This document shows, piece by piece, positions 22,418-28,539 of a stretch of DNA of 29,624 bases. The DNA comes from a virus, in the IMG/VR virus record IMGVR_UViG_3300042868_010049, positions 1 through 29,624 of that record; one strand, given 5' to 3'. Below the pieces are notes generated by a model. It did not search any database. It had not been told where the DNA came from and worked only from the letters and a program-made list of their open reading frames with translations. Numbering within the stretch: the stretch's first letter is position 1; each line of letters starts with the position of its first letter. A program made the position numbers and the translations under genes.

Positions 22418-22907
22418 TCGAATCCGTGAGAGCGGGTTCTTCGAACTTAAAATCAACCCCGGTGGAGGGTTGTGTCATGTGAAAGGGTGCAAGAATAGTT
22501 GCTCTGTGAAGGGGCTGGATCTTTGCCAGAAGCACTACCGGCAGTTTTGGAGATACGAGAACCCACAACGCTCTTCGTATGCCGTGCTCAAGTGTCACGC
22601 CAAGCAGCGAGGAATCAAGTTCACCATAAGCTTTGACTACTACTGTGGTCTAACAGACGCACTTAGCTATCACGATAGGGGTGCCGAAAACAGAGGTGAC
22701 GTTCTAACAATAGACCGTGTCGATGCTACCAAAGGATATGAACCGGGCAATCTCAGAATCGTCACACACATTGAGAACTCTATCAAAGGGAACCGTGAAA
22801 GATTCCTCCCTGAGCATATCCAGCACATGCTTCAACGCCGTCGTGCAGAAGCCTTGGAGACCTTAGAGCGCTTCGAAGAAGAGGAAGAAGAGCGCTTTCC
22901 GTTCTGA
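22398..22907 (+). CDS. HNH-type endonuclease with zinc-finger N-terminus
   Basis: 169 aa from the ATG at 22398, which overlaps the primase end by 20 nt; the frame is open further upstream, but only across primase coding sequence. The N-terminal CHVKGCKNSCSVKGLDLCQKHY is a four-cysteine metal site with following His. The nuclease core reads LTIDRVDATKGYEPGNLRIVTHIENSIKGN, the phage HNH pattern 'DRid...GY.pgN.r.v....N..K', with D106, N118 and N127. The C-terminal EEEEEERFPF is acidic. It could be a free-standing homing endonuclease or part of the phage DNA-processing set. I see no intron boundary nearby. Confidence 0.85.
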   Translation: MPTRPIDRIRESGFFELKINPGGGLCHVKGCKNSCSVKGLDLCQKHYRQFWRYENPQRSSYAVLKCHAKQRGIKFTISFDYYCGLTDALSYHDRGAENRGDVLTIDRVDATKGYEPGNLRIVTHIENSIKGNRERFLPEHIQHMLQRRRAEALETLERFEEEEEERFPF

Positions 22908-23203
22908 ATCACAGGCACCTCCAGCAGATGCGCGGCGGTGGCAAGGACACGGAGGGGTAGCTTGATGTGGCTACCACCTGCCGATAAACCTTCAGGATCT
23001 ATCAGATCCCTGTGAACGTGCTTGGCTTTCTTCCACTCACGTTTCAAGCGTTGTGCCAGTTGATCGAACTCGTGATCCTGAATGATTGAACTACTATAGA
23101 CATAGTAGCAAGCGCAATGGAGCAAGTAATGAGGGACGAGCATCGAAGACGGCAGACTCTCGATGTAGCGGCTATTCTGGAAGAATAAAACGTCCGGGTG
23201 CAT
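22832..23203 (-). CDS. Small protein resembling the N-terminal Ia domain of NAD+-dependent DNA ligase
   Basis: 123 aa from ATG 23203; an in-frame GTG at 23254 would add 17 residues. YLLHCACYYVYSSSIIQDHEFDQLAQRLKREW mirrors the LigA start 'YY..d.p.isDaeYD.L..eL..lE', the NMN-binding Ia domain. The catalytic adenylation domain is absent, so it is not a ligase by itself. Small phage proteins with this pattern are common, and their role is unknown to me. The C-terminal 25 residues are Ser/Lys/Arg-rich and antisense to the acidic end of the HNH gene (76-nt convergent overlap). A palindrome lies inside it at 23091-23108. Confidence 0.6.
   Translation of the reverse strand: MHPDVLFFQNSRYIESLPSSMLVPHYLLHCACYYVYSSSIIQDHEFDQLAQRLKREWKKAKHVHRDLIDPEGLSAGGSHIKLPLRVLATAAHLLEVPVIQNGKRSSSSSSKRSKVSKASARRR
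23091..23108. promoter_or_regulatory. Perfect CTACTA-N6-TAGTAG palindrome in the LigA-like gene
   Basis: CTACTA-TAGACA-TAGTAG, perfect six-base arms and the same spacer length. The symmetry extends by one more base pair on the inside (CTACTAT/ATAGTAG). Confidence 0.6.
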
Positions 23204-23453
23204 AAGAAAGGGTCTCCAGCCATCTCCTCTGGATTTCACAGAGAGACCTCTCACCGAAAGGGTGGGTTACACCTGAGATGACTGGAGTTTGCACGGTTCA
23301 TTTATTGTGTGGGTCACCTGTGCTTGGGACCACACTCCAGCCTCCGTAGCAGGTCGCTCAGGGTGTCCCACGATACGATTACTGGCCTGCCCACGTCTGA
23401 CGGAGGCTGGAGTGTGGTCACATACGTTCGCCGGTATGTGAGCGGCACGTTGG
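23204..23453. ncRNA. Structured intergenic element, possible ncRNA or 5' leader
   Basis: This 250-nt stretch has no convincing protein gene but rich secondary structure. There is a perfect 20-bp inverted repeat (23328-23347 with 23400-23419) and, inside its 52-nt loop, a 7-bp stem GCAGGTC/GGCCTGC (one GU pair). An adjacent 8-bp hairpin TCACATAC/GTATGTGA lies at 23418-23441. A small hairpin with a GAAA-type loop, CACC-GAAA-GGGTG, lies near 23252-23264, and there is a short palindrome GAGAGACCTCTC at 23241. It lies between two minus-strand genes, so it would be transcribed as the leader of the LigA-like gene. Strand, function and boundaries are unknown. Confidence 0.5.
23328..23419. repeat. Perfect 20-bp inverted repeat, 52-nt spacer
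   Basis: Positions 23328-23347 are the exact reverse complement of 23400-23419, with no mismatch. It is by far the longest perfect inverted repeat I found in the window. No T-rich tract follows on either strand, so it is not a standard intrinsic terminator. Confidence 0.95.
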
Positions 23454-23702
23454 TCAAGCTGGGACAGCCTCGAAGAATCGCTCGACAGCGAGACGGACCT
23501 TGCCGGAGTTAGCCCCACGGACTTCGTCCAGAAACTCCTTGATCTCCTCGTCGTCCCGGCCCTTTTCGAGAGTTTTCGAGACGCCGTTGCAGGAGAGCAA
23601 GATGCCGCCGTTGCGAAGTGTGGTGAAGCGACCTTTGCGAGAGTTTTCGAGGTCGGCGCGGGATTGAGCGTTACGTTGTTGGATTTCGTTGATACCGTTC
23701 AT
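23454..23702 (-). CDS. Hypothetical protein (82 aa)
   Basis: Not recognised. It is polar and mostly helical, with an N-terminal NEIQQRNAQSRADLENSRKG helix, a short beta segment around TLRNGGILLSC and an acidic helix (DDEEIKEFLDEV). Start support: an A/C-rich leader (CAACGCACCACTACC before ATG) like its neighbours'. It lies between the 207-aa gene (72-nt gap) and the structured element. Confidence 0.6.
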   Translation of the reverse strand: MNGINEIQQRNAQSRADLENSRKGRFTTLRNGGILLSCNGVSKTLEKGRDDEEIKEFLDEVRGANSGKVRLAVERFFEAVPA

Positions 23703-23774
23703 GGTAGTGGTGCGTTGTAGTGTTTGTTAATAGATACGAGTAGTAGGCGAGGTGAAAGTAGTAGATTACAGGGA
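23703..23774 (-). promoter_or_regulatory. Intergenic leader with two TAGTAG half-sites 18 bp apart
   Basis: Before the 82-aa gene, TAGTAG occurs at 23741-23746 and again at 23759-23764, in direct orientation exactly 18 bp apart. This is the same hexamer as the arm of the dispersed palindrome CTACTA-N6-TAGTAG. The rest is an A/C-rich leader on the minus strand. A regulatory site is suggested, not shown. Confidence 0.4.
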
Positions 23775-24398
23775 TCAGTCAAGAGAAAATCCTGTGACAC
23801 CACCCTTTTTTTCAGGAGGCTTCGGAATCTTGGGAGAACCCTTGGAAAGCTGCTTCAGGCTGATCTTCTTCGCCGGAGCCGGAGCGCCGGGAGTGGCTAG
23901 CAAGATCCCGCGCTTTGCAGCTTCCCCTACGCTTAGGACGCACTCCACAGACCTCCCTGTGTGGGCGTCGCAGATCCCCGGAATCGCATCAGTGGAACGT
24001 GTGACGAAAGACTCCGTGCAACGCTCCAGAGCTGCGTTGAACGCCTGCCGGTGGAAGGTTGTGGTAGTGCTCCCGTTGGCCTCAAGCTCAGCAGCTTGCT
24101 CAGCGTCAGGCTGGAAACAGATGAGTTTGTTGATCCGGTTGAAGACCAGAGACCGAGGCACGATCTGGAGGTTGTGGACCTGAAGGCAGGCCGGGAACAG
24201 GAGCTTTGCCCGCTCCGTCTCGGTGAGCTTGAACAGATTCCTGAGCACTCTAACAAGAGCGGCGTCCTGAGTCTTTTCCAAATTGGTCCCGCCCTTGTGC
24301 TGGTGGACACGTTTGACGGTGGGGGCAATGAGTCGAAGGAGTGACTCGATACGACCGAGCTGTTCACGATCTTCTTCTGTGAATGTAGTTGGTTTCAT
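23775..24398 (-). CDS. Hypothetical protein (207 aa)
   Basis: Family unknown. The N-terminal 75 residues are helical (EEDREQLGRIESLLRLI; AALVRVLRNLFKLTETERAKLL). The middle is mixed, with a Thr-rich strand (NGSTTTTFHRQAF) and three scattered cysteines. The C-terminus is Pro/Lys-rich and disordered, ending GVTGFSLD. The ATG overlaps the stop of the upstream Zn-finger gene (ATGA), so the two are co-translated. No enzyme motif is visible. Confidence 0.65.
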   Translation of the reverse strand: MKPTTFTEEDREQLGRIESLLRLIAPTVKRVHQHKGGTNLEKTQDAALVRVLRNLFKLTETERAKLLFPACLQVHNLQIVPRSLVFNRINKLICFQPDAEQAAELEANGSTTTTFHRQAFNAALERCTESFVTRSTDAIPGICDAHTGRSVECVLSVGEAAKRGILLATPGAPAPAKKISLKQLSKGSPKIPKPPEKKGGVTGFSLD

Positions 24399-24634
24399 GG
24401 TTTCTTCTTGTTAGGTTTCTTTGAACTGGTTGCGTGTTTGGGAGCATCGAGCGGAATACCCACCTTGAGTCGATACTTGTTACGACCCTCGCGTTTCTTG
24501 CGTTCGTGGCACTCGCTACAGAAGTGTTTGCTCTTGCTCTTTTCATCACGCTTGTTGCCACAGCATGAGCAGTTGCCTTCCTCTTTCCTGCGAAGTTGCC
24601 ACGCACGTTGTCGGCTTTGTTTGGTCTGATCCAT
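24395..24634 (-). CDS. Small zinc-finger protein (79 aa)
   Basis: The start is the ATG at 24634, two bases after the upstream membrane-protein stop; a longer open frame would run back through that gene. NCSCCGNKRDEKSKSKHFCSECHERKK holds two CxxC pairs 15 residues apart in a very basic protein (Arg/Lys at both ends), a nucleic-acid-binding zinc ribbon like those of phage HNH-associated proteins. The nuclease residues themselves are absent. A CTAACA word directly abuts the ATG. The gene is coupled by ATGA to the 207-aa gene. Confidence 0.7.
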   Translation of the reverse strand: MDQTKQSRQRAWQLRRKEEGNCSCCGNKRDEKSKSKHFCSECHERKKREGRNKYRLKVGIPLDAPKHATSSKKPNKKKP

Positions 24635-24636
24635 TG

Positions 24637-24876
24637 TTAGAAGTAGCTGGTTGTTTGGAGATAAGGTTGGTCTGGTGTTTCGACTTCGCTGACTCGTGGC
24701 AGGGACAACCACGAGAGCGTATAGAGAGCCGCGACAAAGATGAGCAGGACCACAGCGAAAGCAAGGACTTTGATGGTAGATTTGATTATTGCGTTGTTAG
24801 AGAACTTGATGTCGTGAGACAATAGTTGAAGGACAAGAATGGAAAAGAAGCTGAGTGCGAAGATTATGGCGATCAC
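24637..24876 (-). CDS. Small two-helix membrane protein (79 aa)
   Basis: GTG start, overlapping the upstream stop as GTGA. Two hydrophobic segments, about 2-20 (IAIIFALSFFSILVLQLL) and 35-57 (TIKVLAFAVVLLIFVAALYTL), are joined by a polar loop; a polar C-terminus ends in LQTTSYF. It could be a holin-like or host-envelope protein, but no lysin is nearby, so the role is unknown. Confidence 0.65.
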   Translation of the reverse strand: MIAIIFALSFFSILVLQLLSHDIKFSNNAIIKSTIKVLAFAVVLLIFVAALYTLSWLSLPRVSEVETPDQPYLQTTSYF

Positions 24877-25127
24877 CCTTCCCCCCTTTCAGAAACCGCA
24901 CGGCGTCCTGCATCTAGCAGGAGGTGTTGGACCTCCAAGGCTTCGGTTTCGTGAACGGCAACTTGCCTTCCGTCGCGTCCGTAAATCTCGATACCGTCAA
25001 CGGAGTCAGGCACAGCCGGGACTTCGTGTGTGGCTTTTTCCTGTGGCCGATACTCAGCGAAGACACTGACCTCGATGTCGCCGCTTTCACGGCGTAGGAT
25101 GTGGTCGATCTGGATGTCAATTTGCAT
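24873..25127 (-). CDS. Hypothetical small phage protein (84 aa)
   Basis: The N-terminal beta part (MQIDIQIDHILRRESGDIEVSVFAEYRP) is followed by SVDGIEIYGRDGRQVAVHETEALEVQHLLLDAGRR, a pattern I associate with short conserved phage proteins of unknown function. ATG start; it overlaps the upstream 110-aa gene by 11 nt and the membrane-protein gene by 4 nt. Confidence 0.65.
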   Translation of the reverse strand: MQIDIQIDHILRRESGDIEVSVFAEYRPQEKATHEVPAVPDSVDGIEIYGRDGRQVAVHETEALEVQHLLLDAGRRAVSERGEG

Positions 25128-25449
25128 GGGATAGTGTGATTAAGAGTTTACCGTAAAGGCTTGCGGTTCTGCGATTGATTGCTGGGATGCACTTCGGCTC
25201 CGGGTATTGGCTGGAAAGGTATTCTTTGAACATTGAGACAAGAAAGCCAACACTGATTCGGCAGGGGTTAGACTTCACCGTCTCAAGCTTGGTCCTGAAC
25301 TGAAAGACTTGCTTTCTAACATATCCGGGCAACCGCCTAAAGTGGCCGACCCTTTCGCTGGTGTCTCCTGTTAGATACCACCAACTGTTTCGGCTGTCGA
25401 TGACGTAGTGCCCTCCTCTGATGCGGTCTTGGATGTTGTTTGGAAGCAT
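25117..25449 (-). CDS. Hypothetical protein (110 aa)
   Basis: Not recognised. It is basic and mixed alpha/beta, with a Trp-Trp strand (SRNSWWYLTGD) and a helix around SVGFLVSMFKEYL. The ATG at 25449 has an A/C-rich leader (ACCAACCAACACC), though the first 79 nt overlap the end of the HD-domain gene in another frame. The downstream gene starts inside its last codons. Confidence 0.6.
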   Translation of the reverse strand: MLPNNIQDRIRGGHYVIDSRNSWWYLTGDTSERVGHFRRLPGYVRKQVFQFRTKLETVKSNPCRISVGFLVSMFKEYLSSQYPEPKCIPAINRRTASLYGKLLITLSHAN

Positions 25450-26042
25450 GGTGTTGGTTGGTGAGCGGTTGCGCCGTAGTGGGCTGAAAGCATGTCCGAT
25501 TGGTGGAGCACCAGCGCCTCAACGGTCTGAGGCTCGACGGGTGACCCCCATTCTTTGCGACCGTGGTGCGCTAGGATGCAATGCTGGATCGCTTCGATCA
25601 CTGACTCATCGACGCCGGACTCGCGGGCGGCGAGGGTGAACTTGATGGTGGAGCCGGGGATGTGGTGGATGCGTTTGGCGTAGTCGGACTGGTGCCACTC
25701 AACAGGGAGTGTCTCATCGTCGATTGAGTCGTGGCGTCCGCGACCCCCGACACGGTAGTATTCCCGCACCTTGGCGAAGTCGTGCCACAGGGCGGCGGCG
25801 ATGAGGATGTCGTGCTTGGCCCACGGCTTCGTGAGGTTCTGGTTGCAGGTCAGGCTGCTCATGCCGAGCGCGATGTCGCACACCTCGACGGTGTGGGCTA
25901 ACAGACCGCCCTCGTAGGCGTGATGGTGACTGAGCGAGGCCGGGTGCGTCAGGAACTCGGGGGTGTCGAGGATCTTGCGGCAGCAGTCGCGCAGGGTGAC
26001 TGATTGGACGGATTCGATGTGTTGGATGAGGCGGGGTTTCAT
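25371..26042 (-). CDS. HD-domain phosphohydrolase
   Basis: 223 aa. HD-superfamily metal ligands: SHHHAYEGGLLAHT (H40/H41, H50), ALWHDFAK (H87, D88), ILAHHGRKEWGSP (H159, H160) and LHQSDML (D183). The H..HD..H..H..D order and the AHHGRKEWGSP string are close to the HD module of YhaM-type 3'-5' exoribonucleases and related nucleotide hydrolases. There is no OB domain, so the substrate (RNA, nucleotide or signalling nucleotide) is open. A CAACA/CCACC leader precedes the ATG. The last 25 residues are Thr/Ser-rich and overlap the next gene. Confidence 0.85.
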   Translation of the reverse strand: MKPRLIQHIESVQSVTLRDCCRKILDTPEFLTHPASLSHHHAYEGGLLAHTVEVCDIALGMSSLTCNQNLTKPWAKHDILIAAALWHDFAKVREYYRVGGRGRHDSIDDETLPVEWHQSDYAKRIHHIPGSTIKFTLAARESGVDESVIEAIQHCILAHHGRKEWGSPVEPQTVEALVLHQSDMLSAHYGATAHQPTPCFQTTSKTASEEGTTSSTAETVGGI

Positions 26043-26075
26043 GGTGTTTGGTGGTCGGTGCTGTTGTAGTTCGTT

Positions 26076-26384
26076 TTAGGGTTGACGTAAAGCAGAATTT
26101 TCAGCGGCTTGTGAGAGCTGGGCAAGCTCACCGGCAGAGTAGCCGCTCAGGGGCTTGAGCACGACCCCGTCGGCGGGGAAGCTGTAGCACCCTCCTCCGG
26201 CGTAGGCTAGGCCGGTAAAGTTTACGATGTGACGTTGAAGCTCACAAACTACACCTGTTAGACTGTGAGGAACCCCGACTGTGAAAAACCAAAGCTGGTC
26301 CGTCTGCTCAAGCTCGATCCTCCAATCTGGAAGCCGGGACTTGAGACAGTTGAGGAGGGTCTGATATGGGTAGGGTGGTTTCAT
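26076..26384 (-). CDS. Hypothetical protein (102 aa)
   Basis: The start is the ATG at 26384, overlapping the upstream stop as ATGA; a further upstream Met would only add overlap. Beta-rich: DWRIELEQTDQLWFFTVGV, then a helix (TGVVCELQRHIVNFTGLA) and YAGGGCYSFPADGV. Family unknown. Coupled translation with the 219-aa Zn protein upstream suggests a shared task. Confidence 0.6.
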   Translation of the reverse strand: MKPPYPYQTLLNCLKSRLPDWRIELEQTDQLWFFTVGVPHSLTGVVCELQRHIVNFTGLAYAGGGCYSFPADGVVLKPLSGYSAGELAQLSQAAENSALRQP

Positions 26385-27040
26385 TTGGTGGGTGTTGGTT
26401 TGCCCTCCCACTTACGGGAGAACTGTTCGACTGCTAGGTTGAGGACATCGAAATGAGTGTGGTCGCACACTGTTTCTTCAGGTTCATTACCGAGAACGAT
26501 ATAGACCCAGAGGCTACGGCTAGGACTTGAAGGATGAGTGATGAATAGCTCAGCCACATCGACAGCGCAGATGAGTTTTTTGGCTTGCTGGCGACGTTGC
26601 CTCTCTGTCCCTGTCAATGCTTCCTTCCCATCACCATTGTCAACGGAGACGAGCGTGAAGTTGTGGTCTTGCAGGGTCTTGAGGAGAGAGCCGACGACGG
26701 GGTTCCAGTTGAGGGAAGTGACCACATCCTCTTCCACGTCGCCTAAAATGGACTCGATCTCTTCGATGTCTTCACTGACATCCCAAAACCCGCGCTGTTG
26801 GATTCGCTTGAGGTCGTCCAGCGTCGCCCTCGCCGCACTGATTCGGACTAACTTTTCGTCGTCAAGTGATTTCCACTTTGGATCGTTCTCACTACACGCC
26901 CGGTGCTGTGGAAGGTGCGCTTCCTTGGTTGTGTGATAGCGAAACTGTCCGCTCTCGATTGGCTTGTTGCAGGCCGTGCAGATCATCCGGCCTACACGGG
27001 TTCCGGGGACTTCGGCGTAATACCATGCTTTATTGCTCAT
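26381..27040 (-). CDS. Hypothetical protein with N-terminal zinc-binding site (219 aa)
   Basis: I choose the ATG at 27040 (MSNKAWYYAEVPG), eight bases before the upstream membrane-protein stop; the longer frame covers that gene. ICTACNKPIESGQFRYHTTKEAHLPQHRAC (about 18-47) provides C, C, H and C ligands in a LIM/PARP-finger-like arrangement. An acidic helix (DVSEDIEEIESILGDVEEDVV) and an alpha/beta C-terminal domain follow. Function not recognised. It is coupled to the 102-aa gene by ATGA. Confidence 0.65.
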   Translation of the reverse strand: MSNKAWYYAEVPGTRVGRMICTACNKPIESGQFRYHTTKEAHLPQHRACSENDPKWKSLDDEKLVRISAARATLDDLKRIQQRGFWDVSEDIEEIESILGDVEEDVVTSLNWNPVVGSLLKTLQDHNFTLVSVDNGDGKEALTGTERQRRQQAKKLICAVDVAELFITHPSSPSRSLWVYIVLGNEPEETVCDHTHFDVLNLAVEQFSRKWEGKPTPTK

Positions 27041-27047
27041 AATTTTG

Positions 27048-27209
27048 TTAGAGTAAGAGGATGAAGAGTGAGACGGCACACCCGGCGAGAAGCGACACGA
27101 CAACGAAGCCTGTTAGAAGCTCGATCTTGCCTCGTGTGTCCTGTTGAATCAGGAACGCCACGAGAATCAGGATGGCATAAGTAATAGGTATGGTGACAAA
27201 CGGGTTCAT
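27048..27209 (-). CDS. Small two-helix membrane protein (53 aa)
   Basis: ATG at 27209, one base after the stop of the papain-like gene. It is almost entirely hydrophobic: about 4-21 and 31-53, with a charged turn QQDTRGKIE between. It resembles small holin- or envelope-type phage proteins in topology only. A longer open frame to 27470 is antisense/overlap and not supported. Confidence 0.6.
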   Translation of the reverse strand: MNPFVTIPITYAILILVAFLIQQDTRGKIELLTGFVVVSLLAGCAVSLFILLL

Positions 27210-27210
27210 G

Positions 27211-27597
27211 TTAGTAAATAGAAAGGAGCTTCTTGATACGTTTGGGTGTTGGTTGCTGTCCTCTGGGCCAGTTGTCGAAGGTGGTTGGATACCCCTTGCG
27301 GCGGATAGGCTTAACAGACACGCAAGGACCATTGAATTGAGTAAGGGTGATGTCAATACTAAAAGCACCACACTCTGTCCAGCAATGGGTCTCGTGCTGG
27401 TTTTGGACCGTCCGAGCCTCCAGCCCTTCCCGGCGTAAGACCTCGGTGACGAAGGATGCGGCGATGGCACAGAATGCTTTCAAGGTCCTGCTGTTAGAAC
27501 AGTCGAGGTGACGGTCTCCGGCGTGGTCCACAAACCACACGCACGCTTCGCGGCAGCGCTTGGCGATGGTCCTGAGCTGTTTGGGGTCGGGGTTCAC
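27211..27597 (-). CDS. Papain/transglutaminase-like protein (128 aa)
   Basis: A plausible Cys-His-Asp triad is in the order of papain-fold peptidases and transglutaminase-like proteins: AFCAIAASFVTEVLRREGLEA (C43 at the start of the long helix), THCWTECG (H71, followed by Trp) and SIDITLTQF (D82, then Gln87). The strings HCW.E and iDiT..QF are typical of that fold. The substrate is unknown; it may modify or cleave a host protein or process a peptide. It overlaps the upstream gene by 4 nt and the downstream membrane protein is 1 nt away. Confidence 0.6.
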   Translation of the reverse strand: MNPDPKQLRTIAKRCREACVWFVDHAGDRHLDCSNSRTLKAFCAIAASFVTEVLRREGLEARTVQNQHETHCWTECGAFSIDITLTQFNGPCVSVKPIRRKGYPTTFDNWPRGQQPTPKRIKKLLSIY

Positions 27598-27983
27598 GGA
27601 GTGAGTCGGGCTAGGAGGTTACGGGCATTTTCCCATGCGCGGGAGAGTTCACCGTGCCGTGACCTGATCCGTGACGGGTGAAACTCTTTCAGCGCCACAA
27701 TCAACTCCGCCCGCTCGTCGGCAAGCTGGCGCGGCGTGCGTCCGGTTTCGTGGCAGACGTTGAAAGCCTCGGCGATGAGTTCGGCGTTGGCGTCCCTCTC
27801 ACCATCCTCAACACGGGGTTGATGGCGGGAAATGAACGATCCCCCGACGACTCTTACAGAGAATAGGTCGTTCAACCTAACCCATCTCCCTCCATCATGA
27901 TGAATGCCTGCGTCTGAATCGGGTTGAACTATTGCCATGCCTTGAGTGATCCGTTGCGCGAGCGGTAGTGGTTCTGTTTTCAT
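27594..27983 (-). CDS. Small phage protein of Ead/Ea22-like type (129 aa)
   Basis: ANAELIAEAFNVCHETGRTPRQLADERAELIVALKE (about 65-100) matches the 'NA.lIaeAfNv..eTG.tPrqLaeq...L..aL' pattern frequent in small accessory proteins of many phages. The N-terminal part is beta-rich with a HHDGGRWVRL segment. Function unknown. It overlaps the papain-like gene by ATGA. The upstream gap holds a GC-rich hairpin. Confidence 0.65.
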   Translation of the reverse strand: MKTEPLPLAQRITQGMAIVQPDSDAGIHHDGGRWVRLNDLFSVRVVGGSFISRHQPRVEDGERDANAELIAEAFNVCHETGRTPRQLADERAELIVALKEFHPSRIRSRHGELSRAWENARNLLARLTP

Positions 27984-28009
27984 AAGTGGTTCTCAGTTGC
28001 ACCCGGAAA

Positions 28010-28035
28010 GCCCCACCCCCGCGAGAGGGTGAGGC
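28010..28035 (-). terminator. GC-rich hairpin, possible terminator or leader structure
   Basis: GCC-C-CACCC pairs with GGGTG-A-GGC around an 8-nt loop (one C/A mismatch), in the 82-nt gap between two minus-strand genes. On the minus strand the stem is followed by only three T, so it is at best a weak intrinsic terminator. Two TGTTAG words lie just upstream of it (28050, 28057). Confidence 0.4.
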
Positions 28036-28065
28036 GATTCAGGGTCGGGTGTTAGAGTGTTAGAT

Positions 28066-28509
28066 TCAGCGCTTGGCGTTAACTTCAGCGAGCACCTCCG
28101 CAGCCTGCTCCGGTGTGATCGTCTTCAATTCACGAAGCGCGATCCCAGACCGGGAACGGAGTTGCTCCAGTGTGAGTGTGTCGCCGATCTGAGGCAGCGG
28201 GTCTGAGCCGTAGGCTTGAATCCCGGCCTCTACGCCCTTGCCGGATGGAGCGAGGCAGAGCACACCCTTCAGGCCAAAGGAATTGGCGTTGGAGGAGATG
28301 GTGACCACGGTGTAGAGTTCGGGGGCGGGGGTGGGCTTCGGTGCTTCACACTCCTTGATTACGGCGAAATTGTCGATCCAGTCGAAAGATTCCTTGGCGC
28401 TTTTGGCCCATCTCTGCACCTCGCCAATGTCGCCTCCTTGTCGGCAGGTTTCGAGGATGTTGTTAAGCGAGGTTTCGAGGTTTAAGTGGTGGTGGTAGAG
28501 AGTATTCAT
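28066..28509 (-). CDS. Hypothetical protein (147 aa)
   Basis: Unrecognised. The N-terminal helical part (LNLETSLNNILETCRQGGDIGEVQRWAKSAKESFDWID) is followed by a Pro-rich linker, then a beta region TVVTISSNANSFGLKGVLCLAPSGKGVEAGI and a C-terminal helical GDTLTLEQLRSRSGIALRELKTITPEQAAEVLAEVNAKR. Two globular pieces are likely. The leader is A/C-rich with CTAACA at 28538. Confidence 0.65.
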   Translation of the reverse strand: MNTLYHHHLNLETSLNNILETCRQGGDIGEVQRWAKSAKESFDWIDNFAVIKECEAPKPTPAPELYTVVTISSNANSFGLKGVLCLAPSGKGVEAGIQAYGSDPLPQIGDTLTLEQLRSRSGIALRELKTITPEQAAEVLAEVNAKR

Positions 28510-28539
28510 TTTCGTATAGCGTTGGGTGTTGTGGTGATG

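Noticed and set aside
23267-23518. An 83-codon minus-strand frame and a 67-codon plus-strand frame across the structured element
   Set aside because: Both run through the inverted repeat, show no domain-like composition and lack a sensible start context. The minus frame also overlaps the end of the 82-aa gene.
23933-24367. 144- and 127-codon frames overlapping the 207-aa gene
   Set aside because: They are Ser/Arg/Thr-rich low-complexity translations without starts that fit the operon; the 207-aa frame has an ATGA-coupled start.
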